Assembly (NCBI GenBank): GCA_033725935.1
Contig: MU867105.1
Coordinates: 124,001-188,000, forward strand
Source of the DNA: Cladorrhinum sp. PSN259
Taxonomy: Eukaryota > Ascomycota > Sordariomycetes > Sordariales > Podosporaceae
Length of the DNA: 64,000 nt
Direction: 5' to 3'
Shown: in pieces, positions 10,467 to 21,990 of the stretch
How the letters are laid out: every line of letters starts with the position of its first letter
How positions within the stretch are numbered: the stretch's first letter is position 1
Notes under the pieces: model-generated
What the model saw: the letters and a program-made list of their open reading frames with translations, nothing else
Databases searched by the model: none
Told to the model about the DNA's origin: nothing
Program-made: the position numbers and the translations under genes

Positions 10467-11700
10467 GGCGGCTGCGCGAATCGCTCAGGGAAAGAAGGAA
10501 AAACGGACAGCTCGTTGGCCAATACTACGATATCTGGAGATTTTGGAGACATTAGCGCGGGGTTCGCGAAAGCAGGTATGTTCCAACGCCCATCTTTGAC
10601 GGATTTACTACAGCACACGGCGCGCGGTTGTAACCAAGAAGAGAGGCAGCCACGGAGAGAATATAAGGGATGCTCACTTGGCAATTGCAGCTGTCTCCCA
10701 TATTTCTATTCGGTAATTGCAATGGCGAAGGAGAAGCGCTGATGATAAGGCACCCATGGATGGAGGAGGGGTGGATGTGCTTGAGTGGTAGCGTGGGAGC
10801 TCCAAGACAAAGGAACCTGAAAGCCAGCTCTTCCCCGACGACGGGTCGTGTGTCGTCCGTCGCGTCCCGTCCCTACCTACTTGTAGGTACCCTTGGATCG
10901 CGGGCTGGGTCAAACAAGAAAAAGGATGGATGCAGTCAGGAATCCAGGTACAGCGAGAATCGCTCTTCCCAACCTTGGGAACTGCACCTGAGAAACAAAA
11001 AAGGTGGGCGGGCGTGTGGGTGTCCAGTGGGTGCTACGCTAATGCAGTGGGACCTTTTTCAGCCTCGAGGGAGCTCATTGCCTCCCTCAGCAGGGATTCC
11101 CGTCAACCATCCTAAACCGGACTCCATTACGGGAACCTGCAACGCCGCACCGCATGTAAATTCCACAAAGTCCCAGGTGTCCTCAGGATACATGCCCTCA
11201 TCTGAACTTCCATTGGGGTCTCAACAATCCTTCCACGGTTGGTACAGGTCGCCCGACACCATGCATTCAAGGGTACGACGTGCTGCATCGCTGCTCCCCA
11301 GACAAAGTGCAAACCTGAGCATTCCGAACTGCAGGTCTGTGCTGACATGAACTGTAACAAGCATGTATTTACCGTCATTCACAGTCTGTGCCTGTAATGT
11401 GGATCAATCCCGTCATCGTAACTTACCACCTTTATCTGCTTTCTGAGTTGGTTGTTCGGTACTTGCCCGCTGCTGCAGCCTGCTGTGGACAACAAACACC
11501 CAAACAAAACACCTGGCCAGCAACTGCAGACCGTCTATAATAAGCTTCGGGTCATTTTTTGCAAGAGATCTCCCATCTTCCAACTCAACTATTAGGGCGG
11601 GGTATTCTTCTTCTTGACATGGTTACTGTGCAACAATTAGTCCATCACTCCGGGACGAGCTTCTAGAGACACGAGGCAGCCGATACTCCCCCAGTCCGCG
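10467..11700. promoter_or_regulatory. Divergent promoter region between PAN3 and the UBX gene
   Basis: About 1.2 kb between two start codons. It contains an inverted motif around 10874-10890 (CTACCTACTTGTAGGTA). No ORF looks coding. Regulatory elements for both genes are expected here but were not identified individually. Confidence 0.45.
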
Positions 11701-13272
11701 ATGGCAGATTTCGACATCAGCGAGCTGTCTTCAGTCCAGCAAAATGCTCTGCAACAGTACATTGACGTAACGGGCCAGTCAATCGCCGAAGCCGTTCCAT
11801 TGCTCGAGAGATCCCAATGGAACGTGAATGTTGGTACCCCCTTCACCAGATGGAGCAAGTCAAGGAGGAGAGGCAAGCTGACAGTCATGTAGATTGCCAT
11901 TGCAAAGTTTTTTGACGGGGAAGGGCCCGACCTTGTTGCCGAGGCCCAAGCTGCACAAAACGAAGCTCCCCGAGCGGCAGGATGGCACGGCAGCCTCCTG
12001 GATGTTGACGATGACGAGCCCGTTCGAGCCCTGTCGCCGAGACAACGAACCGAGCCAGCCCCGAGGGTAGTACCGCAACAGTCCGTCTCATGGCAGCTAC
12101 CAGGAATCTTCAGGCTTCTTTTCGCCCCATTGACTATAACATATTCGATTCTGCGGGCTGTTTTCTCATGGCTGCCTCAATCCCTTCGAATTCCCTTCTT
12201 CACAACAACCATCAGGAGAGGCCTAGGTCGGGCAAGCAGCGGGAGTGCTACTTTGCCAAAGGAGGCAGCGCAGAGGTTCCGACGCGAGTTCGAGGAAGAG
12301 TACAACTCGAACGCTTTGCCTTGGTTCGAGGGCGGACATGCCCAAGCTTTAGACACAGCCAAGCGGGAAATCAAGTTTCTCCTGATGGTATTGGTGTCGC
12401 CGGAACACGACGACACCGACAAGTTTATTCGTAACACACTACTCGCCCCCGAGGTTGTGAGCTTCATCACCGACCCCGAGAACAACATTATTATTTGGGG
12501 AGGGAACGTCTCTGACCCGGAGGCCCATCAAGTTGCGAATGAGTATGCGTGTGTCGAATATCCGTTCAGCTGCTTGGTCTGCCTTACACCCAAGGAAGGG
12601 AGCACGCGCATGGGCATTATCAAGAGATGCTCTGGATCCATGACACCAACCGAATATCTTGGCGAGATTAGGAGTGCCATCACCAAATATGCGCCTGAAC
12701 TCGCTGGTGTACGGGCAGAGAAGGCAGCCCAAGAACACGCTCGCAATTTGCGATCTGAACAAGATTCAGCTTACGAGAGATCACTCGCCCTTGATAGAGA
12801 GAGAGCGCGACAGAGACGTGAAGCCGAGGCTCAGGCGGCTGCTGCTGAAAAGCGCGCTCTTGAGGAAGCCGAGGCTGCTGCTAGGGTGGAGGAGCTCCGG
12901 CAACAGTGGAGGAGGTGGAGGGCTACAACGATTGCAGCAGAGCCCGATGCATCAGTTAAGACCGCAGTTCGGCTTGCCCTCAATATGCCACCGTCATCTG
13001 GGGCTGGACGAGTAATTCGGAAATTCCACCCTGAAACCACAATGGAAGAACTCTACGCCTTTGTTGAGTGTCATGATTTACTTCAGAACCAGTCTCTTGA
13101 TGAGAAGGCCACGAAGCCAGAAGGATACGAACACAAGTATGGGTTCCAGATTGCTTCACTTATACCCCGCGAGACATATGAACCGACCAGTAACATCACG
13201 ATCGCAACCAAGATGGGTCGCGGTGGCAATTTGGTTGTGGAGGAGATATTATCGGACGATGATGAGGAGTAA
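11701..13272 (+). CDS. UBX-domain protein of the FAF2/UBXD8 type (ER-associated degradation)
   Basis: Two exons, 11701-11829 and 11893-13272, give 502 residues. The intron has a GTTGGT donor, a CTGAC branch and a TAG acceptor. The domain order fits FAF2/UBXD8 and yeast Ubx2. A UBA domain lies at residues 1-50 (LSSVQQNALQQYIDVTGQSI). A hydrophobic hairpin at about 111-141 (IFRLLFAPLTITYSILRAVF) would insert in the ER or lipid-droplet membrane. A UAS thioredoxin-like domain spans about 160-300. A Glu/Arg/Ala coiled coil spans about 305-385. A C-terminal UBX domain spans about 397-500 with an Asp/Glu tail. Family knowledge: the UBX domain recruits the Cdc48/p97 segregase and the hairpin places it at ER membranes, so the protein links ubiquitinated ER clients to extraction and degradation. 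It is divergent from PAN3. Confidence 0.9.
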
Positions 13273-14488
13273 TGAGGAGGGTGGGTTTCTGTTTTCGTTT
13301 GGGATTGGTGTTTTTAGAGTTCGTACATGGCTTGGTTGAATTAAATCGGTGACGGCGGAATCTTGGGGATACAGGAATAGGAGGAAGGATATGTGGTGTC
13401 GTTCACCTAGATCAACGAGCGATGGGTATCTAAAAAGTTCCTTGCTTTTTGAGCGACGAGTAGGGTGACGCGCTGTCACACGACGGTCTCGTTTAGCGGG
13501 TAGTCATCAGATTATCAAAGTCAATTGAGGTTTTTTGCAAGACTGAACGTTGACCTTTATGGCAGCTTGCGTGTCTAACAGTCGTGGCATGGGAGGCTGA
13601 GTGGACATGGGGTCACTGTCATTGTCGTGGTGTCTTGGCATCTCTCTTTGATACCGTAACCCCGAATCCTTGACAGTCGACAAAAGTTCCATGCCTCAAA
13701 CCACCGGCCTTGGCCTATTGTTTCCATGACTCCCATTTGAGTCACTGGATATGTAGTGGGAATCTTTTGGGTACGACCGTGTGATTTCGGAGTCCTGTTA
13801 TTTATGGCTGTTATGGTTGCACAAACTGGAGACCACAAGAGTTTCTTACCATTCACGGTACCAGACTGGGGCCCCAATTATACCCGTTCGCCATGGCTGC
13901 CTAGGCAGGTGGATTGAATTTATGGGGATAAAACTGACAGGCGTTCCCTCAGTGTTTTTGAATAGATCCTAAGGATTCGATCGTGTTACAGGCCAGGCAG
14001 TGAGTGACCTCTCCGGTGTGGCGCCTACAATACATAGGTATACAATTTTTCTTTTCATCCAGGTTACCTTCCCAAGGTTTCCCATACGGACCCCAGACCC
14101 AGGACCCTTGCGGCGTCCAGGTTGTGGTGCATCAACCTCCACTGAGTCGCGCAACCAGTCACCACTCCCGTCGCTCTTCGAGGTCGGCGGCGGCCAAGAG
14201 ACGGCAATCAAACGGCACAATCACCTACATACATACCACTGCGCCCACTGCGGTAAACGGCGGGACTCACTGCGACACTATTGATATTTGGAAATCACGC
14301 GCGCTTCTTTTCTTCCACCCACTCTGTTGTCGCCAATATTCTTAGTTCTCTGTTTTGTCGGCGCGAACATATAATCGATCCCCTTCAACTGTTGGACAGA
14401 ATCCCGAGCCGAGCCCCATCAAAACACCTCGACAGCAACCTACCTCGGCGGTTTCCCAAGAGGCAGCAGAATTCTTTTTAGGGGCAGG
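13273..14488. other. Intergenic region upstream of the VHS-GAT gene
   Basis: 3' flank of the UBX gene and promoter/leader of the VHS-GAT gene. No supportable gene is present. The last 150 bases carry CT-rich leader-like sequence. Confidence 0.45.
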
Positions 14489-16515
14489 ATGAAGGGCTTC
14501 AGCATGAATAAGGTGCTGGGCACCATAAAGAAGAGAAACAGTAAGCCTTGCCGAATCCGTGGGGAAGGAAGGAAGAATGAAAGAAAGGAACAGTGTCTAG
14601 ACATTTCTGAACCTGGAGAACTAACGGGGATCCCTTCCCTCCGCACTTGCAGCTGCCAGCTCCGACAACCCTACACTATCCGTAGATCCCGAGAAGGATA
14701 CCCCCGAAAGCATCGCCAATCGCTGTGTGGTACGAACTCTCATTCCCGACTTTGCGCGCGCGCGCTCCGAACTGCCACCATTGGAGAAATAAGGTAGCTG
14801 ACTTGGACGGAAATATACAGAAGTCATTTTGTGAATCGCGCGGAAGTGCATCGGTACGTCGATCAGTTGCGGGGTTGTCTTGGATTCAGCCCCTCACCGG
14901 GGAGAAGAAGAAAGCAAATGCTAATCGCAGCTTCTTTACAGGGTGATGATGTCGTCTTTCTCCCCGCCATCGTCGAGGCCGCCGTCGCCTCTCCAGCTGC
15001 CGCGACGGAATGCGCTCGACTGATCCGAAAGTTCATGGGTCGAGACTATTGGACCAAGCCATCTTTCCAGTACAATGCAATCATGCTGATTCGAATCCTG
15101 TGCGACAATCCCGGTCCGACTTTCACGAGGAACCTCGCAGACAAGAAGCATGTAGACACGTTCAAGGAGCTGCTGAAATCGGGGCGCGATGTGAGCGTGC
15201 GCCAGATGTTGATGGAGACGCTGGATTCGTTTGAGAACACAAAGGGATACGATGAAGGACTGACGCCCGTCATCGAAATGTGGAGGAAGGAAAAGGAGAA
15301 GGCCTACAAGGCATACGGGGTAAGTTACTAATTCCAGAACTGACTAAAAGGGACGAGTCTGGAGCTAACTGCGCACCGTCGCAAAAGGGTCAAGGACAGA
15401 ACTACGCGGTATACGTGCCTCCTACCCCAGGACAGTACCAACACGGGGGGTATCAACAGGGTGGTGCATATATGCAACCAGGGCCCTATCAACAACAGCA
15501 TAACACACACCACAGCAGCAGGAGTCACAGCCGTCGTCTTCCTGATCCCATCGAGCTAGCCAATCGCCTGGAAGAGGCGCGCACATCAGCAAATCTCCTC
15601 GAACAGGTCGTGGCAAACACTCCTCCCGCCGAGGTCCTGCATAATGAACTGATCAAGGAGTTTGCGGACCGGTGTACGGGGGCGTCCAAATCCATCCAAG
15701 GATACATGGCCGCGACCGATCCGCCACCGGACAATGACACGATGGAGAGCCTGATTGACACGAACGAGCAGCTGCAGCAGGCTTTAAATCATCACCACCG
15801 TGCCGTCCTGCAGTCTAAGAAGCATTTGGGGCTGGGACAGGGAGGGGAGAATGACAGGTCGAGCACTTCTTTGCCATCAGCAGGAGCGCGTGTTGCACAG
15901 CAGCAGCAGTCGCATTCACCGGTATCCTTCTCGGAATACCGACCTGATGTCCCCCCAAAGACGAGAGGAAGTGGGCAGGGCGGGAACGGGTTTGGTGGGG
16001 GTATGGGGATTGGAATGGGAAGTGGAAGCGGGAGCGGGAGCGGGAGTGAAGGGAAGGGCAAGAAGGCTGCTGCTACTGCTGCTGCTACGGGGCCGTCCTC
16101 GTCAACGCTGGACCCATACCAGGCTGCGGCTGTTGCGGGACCTTCTGGTTCGCGGAGGCATAGCGATGCCAGCAGTGGCAATCTCGATCCGTTTAGGGAT
16201 CCCGCTCCTGAGCCTGCCTCATCGTCGAGAGCGGGTGCATCGGCTGGCGATGTTGCACCAAGGCTTTCATATGAGCCGTATCATCCCGGTTTCATGGGGG
16301 CATCGGGTGCGGCGGATGGTGGCAGCAGTAAGCCTAGGAAGACGGAGGCTGTTCCTGAGCCAGTTACGCCTGTGTCAGATGATGAGTATGATGATGAGTT
16401 GAGAAGGAGAGTAGGTGGTGGTGGTGGTGGTGGAAGCAGCCAGCCGGCATACGGTGGTGCTGCGTCTCATTTGCAGCCGGCTAAGGATCCGGACAATACT
16501 GTGTATCGGTATTAA
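14489..16515 (+). CDS. VHS and GAT domain protein, LSB5-like
   Basis: Five exons, 14489-14540, 14653-14729, 14821-14853, 14942-15319 and 15388-16515, give 555 residues. Exon 3 is only 33 nt but keeps the frame. Residues about 20-165 form a VHS-type helical domain (VVFLPAIVEAAV, YWTKPSFQYNAIMLIRILCD). Residues about 231-330 form a GAT helical bundle (LPDPIELANRLEEARTSANL, and a C-terminal helix rich in Gln/His). The remaining 225 residues are disordered, Gly/Ser/Pro-rich, with a (GS)n tract and a polyglycine run. VHS-GAT proteins bind ubiquitin and sort endosomal cargo. The closest named relative is LSB5, a yeast protein linking endocytosis to Las17 and actin. Assignment to that subgroup rests on the family pattern. 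Confidence 0.82.
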
Positions 16516-19500
16516 AGAATTGCGGTTTTATGTGATTGGTTTTTTTTGGGGGGTTTTTGATACTGATGGTGGGTTGTGATAAGCACCGAGAAGGAGGGGA
16601 GAAAAGGGGAAGAAGGTACCTAGATGTTACCCGGTATCTACCTTGATTAACATTTTTCGATGGCAAGAGAGACTTTATTTTTTCTTCTTCTTTGCGGTTC
16701 GTGTGATTGAGCTTGCAGCAAAAGAGCATGCAGGTAATGCATGTTTGAGATGGAAGGGTCGGCCGGTCTTCGGCAAACACGCACAGTGTTAATAGGGGCT
16801 GGCTGAGGAGAATTTATTTTTGGTCTGTTTTTGATCGGTTTGAATAAAAGAGAGAGAGAGAGAGAAAGGAAACATTTTACTATTTTTTATTATTCAAAGT
16901 TTCAAAGCGATACACCATTTGTTTGTTTACGGGATGGATGGCTGTTACGATTGATGGGGATAAGAGAATGGGAGGTGACAATTTATTACAGTTTACTTAC
17001 ACTCAAGATGTTTATTTGCTTTGAGATTTTTTTTTTTTTTTTTTTCCCGTTGCGTTCTTCATGATTTTGATTTTACACAGCGAGTGGATGAATTTAAACT
17101 ACCTTTTTTTTTAAAAAAAAAGCTTCTTTTGGGGGGGGGGGGGGGGTTATAAAGAGGGAGAAGGTGGAAGGAACTTTCTTTGTTCCATATCGATTTCCCT
17201 TACTTTGTTATATACATATATATTTATATATATATCGTTTCGTTTTCTCTTGCAATATCATTGTGTTTTCTTTTGCATATACTTTTTTCTTGCTTAAGTT
17301 TATGGGGATAACAAAATCGAGCCTTTGTTTCAAAAAATACTGGTGGATATGGCATCCGGAAAGATTGGTTTCGTTCCAGTTTTCGATTTCGATGTATGTA
17401 CCGGGTGAACGTCCTTACCTGGTTAAGTTTTGTGTGTGGGCTGGCTGGGCTTGTATGGAATGGCTCAAAGGGGGAGTTTCCTACTGGCCGGGAATTCAAG
17501 GCTCAAAGTACACAGTACACTGAAAACGGATTGGGAAAGAGTTGTATGGTGGTATCCATATCATGGAGGCCATCACATGTCAGATATATCGGTCGTAGTC
17601 CAAGACTGAGGTTTAGCGGACTGGGACAGGAGGTTATTTGATTCGTGGGAAATGGTTGCGCCGGTCAAGTGAGGCTGGCTGGTTGGGTGTGGTTTCACAG
17701 CAAACAATGGCAGAGAAGTAGACGTATGTCAAATGGGGGATTTCAGGTTGTGGAACATAAGTGATCCTTGTTGATCTTGGCTTTTAACATGTGTGCGTCT
17801 GTACTGTTGACTGCAATATCTTTCATAAGAAGGTGGGACAAACTGTCATGAGGTTCAGGTGAGAGGCAAACAACGGGAAGAGTGAGAGTGAGAGAGAGAT
17901 AGGGGCTTCGGATGAATTGCCTCTTAGTGTTCATTTGGACAAACAAATCTGTTCTCAAACTCTTCTCAGAGTTCCGTGCTTATGGTTAACTGAACGCGGA
18001 CTTGCAACCATGGCTTGAACGGTATGTATTCGTGGAGAGGCTGCCACGAGTGTGAAGACCGGGTTTCTTTTTGTGTTGGTGATACGGAAAAGGCTGCGTT
18101 CAATCCTCGGGACCTCTTCACAGACTTCATGGCGTAGACACTGCATGCTATTTTACAAATCTCGATGAGGAAAAACGTAATTGTGCTCTAGAACTAAGCT
18201 TTGTCTTGTCGCGGTTTCCTTAGTGTATTTGCGGGAATTGTATTCATGATCTTTTTTACTCGATCGTATCACCCTCTGGGTGCTCTGCCTCTACTAGATA
18301 TGCTTTTGCCTATGAAGATGGGGAGACATGTCTCGATTTCTAGACAGGGAGCTCCGTCTTCCTCATACTTACTATCATCAACTCTGTTCATAGTGTAATG
18401 GGACTTGAGTGAACGGACAATTCTTCTTCTAAGGACCATCTAAGCTGCAATGTCTTCAGGTTACCCCTAAACTCTCAAAAGAGCCCCTGACCAACCACAA
18501 ACTGCCCGTCGAAATCATGTACTGCATGCATATTCCAACTTGTACGACCTTCTTGTTTACACAAACCTCACCCCCTTTGATCATAAATCATACTCTGACA
18601 GATCCACCTCTCCTGCTCCTCCCCAATCCCAATCCGCCTCACCGACCCAGCCTGAAACTCCATCGCCCTTCACCTATCCTACCACTCAATAACCGTCACC
18701 ACCACACTCTTTACCCCTTACCTCCGCGTCAAAATCCCAAATCCCACCACGGATCTTGCGCAGCATCTACCAACACATTGTCCTCTCCAAGTGTCACGCC
18801 CTGGAATCAGTCACATACGTATACCCAGACGACCCGGAAGGAACTTGAAAATTCTCACAATCAAGAGAAGGTATGAGTCCCCCACCGCTTTACCCCTTCT
18901 TCTTCTCAAGAGGAACAAAGTAAAAGTATTGGAGAGAATTACTACTAGCAAAGGTGGTAAGAGTGGAAGGAAGGACCATTGGGATTTCTCTAGGGTGGTT
19001 TCGTTTAGAGCCGAAAGGGGTTGAAGGAAAAGGGGGTGGGAAAAGTGGGAGAAGAAGAAGAAGATGGAGTTGAAGAGGTTGGAGGAGGTTCATGGGATTA
19101 GGATTTGATTATATGTGGTGAGAGGATGAGTGAATACATGAGAAGAGTATTCCCTTGTGTCTGTTTTTTTTTGGGGGTTTTTTCCCCTTGTTTCCCCGTT
19201 TTTCCTTTTCCTTCTTTTGATACAGGTGATATGTAACGGTCTGAGTATTTTTAGGTGATGGCATTGATTGAAAATAGTGGTCACGGGGAGAGTGTGGGCG
19301 ATAAACAATTACTGACGGGTAAAGGAGAGATAGTTGGTTGCGTTCAAGTTTCTTTTATACAGCGAGCAAGGGCCGGCTGGAAATTGATCTGTTTGCTGGA
19401 CAAAGTCAACAGTGTTTATATCTCTTCTTCTTTTTCCTTATTCGTTTCCTTTTCTAACAAGTTGAATAAAAATCTATTGCATCTGACGAAATTCCTTATC

Positions 19501-19549
19501 ACCACCGTCACCCGCCTATCAGCTGCTAGACTTGATTCTCTCTTACCCC
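16516..19549. other. Intergenic, AT-rich with homopolymers and a possible coding relic
   Basis: 3' flank of the VHS-GAT gene. It contains GA repeats (about 16850-16865), a T-run (17029-17045), an adjacent T-run and A-run that could fold back (17104-17121) and a G16 run (17131-17146). TATA-like repeats lie near 17210-17235. A possible degraded coding segment is listed separately at about 18500-19110. No other gene is supported. Confidence 0.5.
18497..19110 (+). pseudogene. Possible degraded protein-coding relic
   Basis: One plus-strand frame reads as protein-like blocks broken by stops. The first block contains LYDLLVYTNLTPFDHKSYSD and then a Ser/Pro linker, ending at a TAA near 18690. The same frame resumes with PPRILRSIYQHIVLSKCHAL and SVTYVYPDDPEGT, then a TGA near 18848 and later stops. 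A block in another frame just upstream reads KLPVEI. The TAA and TGA could each derive from CAA and CGA by C-to-T change, which is what repeat-induced point mutation does. No family could be assigned. A spurious ORF is the main alternative. Confidence 0.25.
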
Positions 19550-20952
19550 TCAAGCCTTTGTCCCACGAGCAATAAAAACCTTCCTCTCCCACTCGGTCTT
19601 GTACTCTCGATCTCGGTTAAATACGACCGCCACCTCTTGAAGTGCAAAATTCTCACCCACGCCAGCGTCCTCGTACAGCTTTCTCATCTCAGACTCGGAA
19701 AAGCCGTGATGAGTGACGGTTGCAATGGCAGGGTGATCACCTTGTGCCTTTTCATGAGTCAAAAAATCAAGAACGAGCAGTACGCCCCCCTTCTTGAGGC
19801 GTGAAGCAACCCTCTGGAGAGCCAGGCCAGGGTTATCAAAGTGGTCTATGGTCACGTTAGCGGTCCGATGTACACATTTAAGACGGGCGGGAAATAGGGA
19901 AGTGGTATCGACAGAGAAAAGGTGGGGACATACGAAGACCGAGGCCAATGGCAGCAACATCAAAGTCCGAGAACTCAGGTTGAGCAAAGGCTTTGGGCTC
20001 GGGATCAGCGGGATCACAGAGGTTGCCCTGGTATGCATGCATTTCAGAGGGGGAGAGGCCCTGGTGGAGTGGGTTAGTGGGACTCAGGGGTAAGGTCAAG
20101 AGCAAAGACGACATAGACTGACTTGATTCTCGGCACGGGCATTGTAAGCAGCGACCTGTTGAGAATTTTCAGATTAGTGATACAAGGACCAGGGGAATGT
20201 AGGGGTCGTAGACGGTGAACCTACCATTCCTTCTGAGAGATCAATGCCCACGCACTGAGTGGTATAAGGTGCAAGAGCCTGGGTTGAAGTTAGCTATCTA
20301 CTCGAACAGATACCCAGCGCTCATGAGCAAACAGGTTGCTCATCACTTGATAAAGAGTCGAAAAGGGGTTGTAAACACGGGGCTCGTCTCATACCCTCGA
20401 CACTGTAGACACAACCATTAGCCTTTTACTTTTCCACCCAAAGCAGCACAAGCCACCCAGTTTGCTCATCCTCTTGGTAAACGTAGATGCAAGTCATGTG
20501 CCCCTAGGCCAACTCCAACAAAAACCCCCCCAATAAACCAAAAAAGTAAAATCTCAACTCACCAACACCAGTTCCACAAGCATAATCCAACAACCTCACC
20601 TGCCTCTCAGGCCCGTCCTTTTTCTCACCACGCTTGCCCTCCTCACCATCCTCCTCCTCCTCATCATCAACCCACTCAACCCCAATGAAATCAAGCCTCG
20701 CCCTGATCTCCTTGATGACGTTGTCCAAAGTCTTTGCGTGCTTGGTGTCGTATGTTTGAGCTTCGTTGCTATTCATAACAGTTAATATCACCCATTACCC
20801 TAGTATCTTTGAATGCAAGGAAATGGGGTTGTATCTCACTTGAAAAAGTCCTTATTCAACTCCGTCGCTCCATGGCCGTGATGATGTCCATGATGATGCT
20901 GTCCCTCGGAAGCATCATGATGATGATGATGATGATGATCGTGTCCGTCCAT
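19550..20952 (-). CDS. Class I SAM-dependent methyltransferase with His-rich N-terminus
   Basis: Seven exons on the minus strand, 20952-20840, 20768-20563, 20402-20395 (8 nt), 20278-20225, 20155-20123, 20060-19934 and 19845-19550, give 278 residues. Residues 1-27 are a histidine-rich leader with a run of seven His. The SAM-binding glycine motif is LLDYACGTG, followed by VVSRALAPY, where VSR comes from the microexon. The acidic strand is QCVGIDLSEGMV. Downstream are the motifs FDVAAIGLG and FDNPGLALQRVASRLKKGGV, then LLVLDFL. This is the UbiE/COQ5-like Methyltransf_11/25 pattern. The substrate is unknown. All splice sites have GT-AG ends, and the sum of exons is in frame. The gene is convergent with the VHS-GAT gene. 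Its 5' end faces the 15-kb gene desert. Confidence 0.85.
20395..20402 (-). other. 8-nt microexon of the methyltransferase gene
   Basis: Exon TGTCGAGG on the minus strand. It is bounded upstream by TTGTGTCTACAG, with a GCTAAT branch-like element, and downstream by the donor GTATGA. The flanking introns are 160 nt (20562-20403) and 116 nt (20394-20279). It supplies the last two bases of a Val codon plus Ser and Arg. Skipping it would shift the frame and break the motif GTGVVSRALAPY. Confidence 0.75.
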
Positions 20953-21690
20953 TTTTTTTTTCTCTAAAGAGCTTTGACAAACGTGATGCTGTTGTATCGT
21001 AAATCCCTTTTCAGTATTTGGGTATTTTGACTATCTCCTCGAGCCCAAAAAACAGAACCTGTTGTGATGACGCAAATGAGCATGGGATCCACACCATGTA
21101 CATGTATGTATGTAGCAACAGCAACACTCTGAACAACTTAAATATATATATATATATTTAACTTACCAAGTATAACTTAGATTTGCGACTGTTTGGAGAG
21201 AATAGTTGTTGAACCCGTTATGTTTTCGTCGTTGTCGGAATTATCTTAAGTTTTTTCTCTTCAACTAGAAATTCCCCGCAAAATTGCAACTACCCTACAC
21301 TATATATATACCCCAACCCAAATCCCCGGAAACATATTTTTTTAAACTTCGTTCTTCTCGGCCACATTTTCTTTTAACACGTTTTTTTTCTCTCCGCCGG
21401 AAACTTTATTTCTGATGATGACATTCTCGATTCCCCCCCCAAAAAATTACCGTAACATATACGAAACAGCTTAATAACAAGAGAAAAGGGATGATAATCA
21501 CGATTCTATTGGTACGGATACTTTTTTTTTGGGGCACCAATCTATACATCTTACCTTTGACTCACTTTTATCTACTTACCAAAAGGAGACTTTTCGTTAT
21601 TATTGTTGTTGTTCCAAAACACACACACACACACCCACCTATTCTAATTTCAATTGGCTGAAAGTAAATATGTTTCTTTCCTCCATGGCC

Positions 21691-21712
21691 AAAAAAAAAA
21701 AAAAAAAAAAAA
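21691..21712. repeat. A22 homopolymer
   Basis: A run of 22 A, with (CA)n about 70 bases upstream (21619-21634). Simple sequence in non-coding DNA. Confidence 0.9.
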
Positions 21713-21963
21713 GAGTCTGATAAATCCACACCTTGCGTTCCTTTAAATCAACCAAACCAGGACCACCTACCTACCTAAAGCTCGCTTTTGCAACATGTGT
21801 GAGACAAAGCCGAGCAATGCCATTCATTCAGCTGAGGAGAGACATCAAATAAACTTGGTTGCTCAATATATCATAAATATAGTGTATACCTTAATTTAAC
21901 TGTCTTAAATTTCCGTTTAATCATCTGAGAACAAATGCCCACATGGACAACTTCATCCCCCGA

Positions 21964-21990
21964 GTGTGTGTGTGTGTGTGTGTGTGTGTG
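21964..21990. repeat. (GT)n dinucleotide microsatellite
   Basis: About 13 uninterrupted GT units in the region upstream of the methyltransferase gene. Confidence 0.9.

Noticed and set aside
15280..15387. Separate gene start within the VHS-GAT locus
   Set aside because: The open frame continues across the intron 15320-15387 by chance. Splicing GTAAGT to AAAG joins the VHS and GAT parts in frame.
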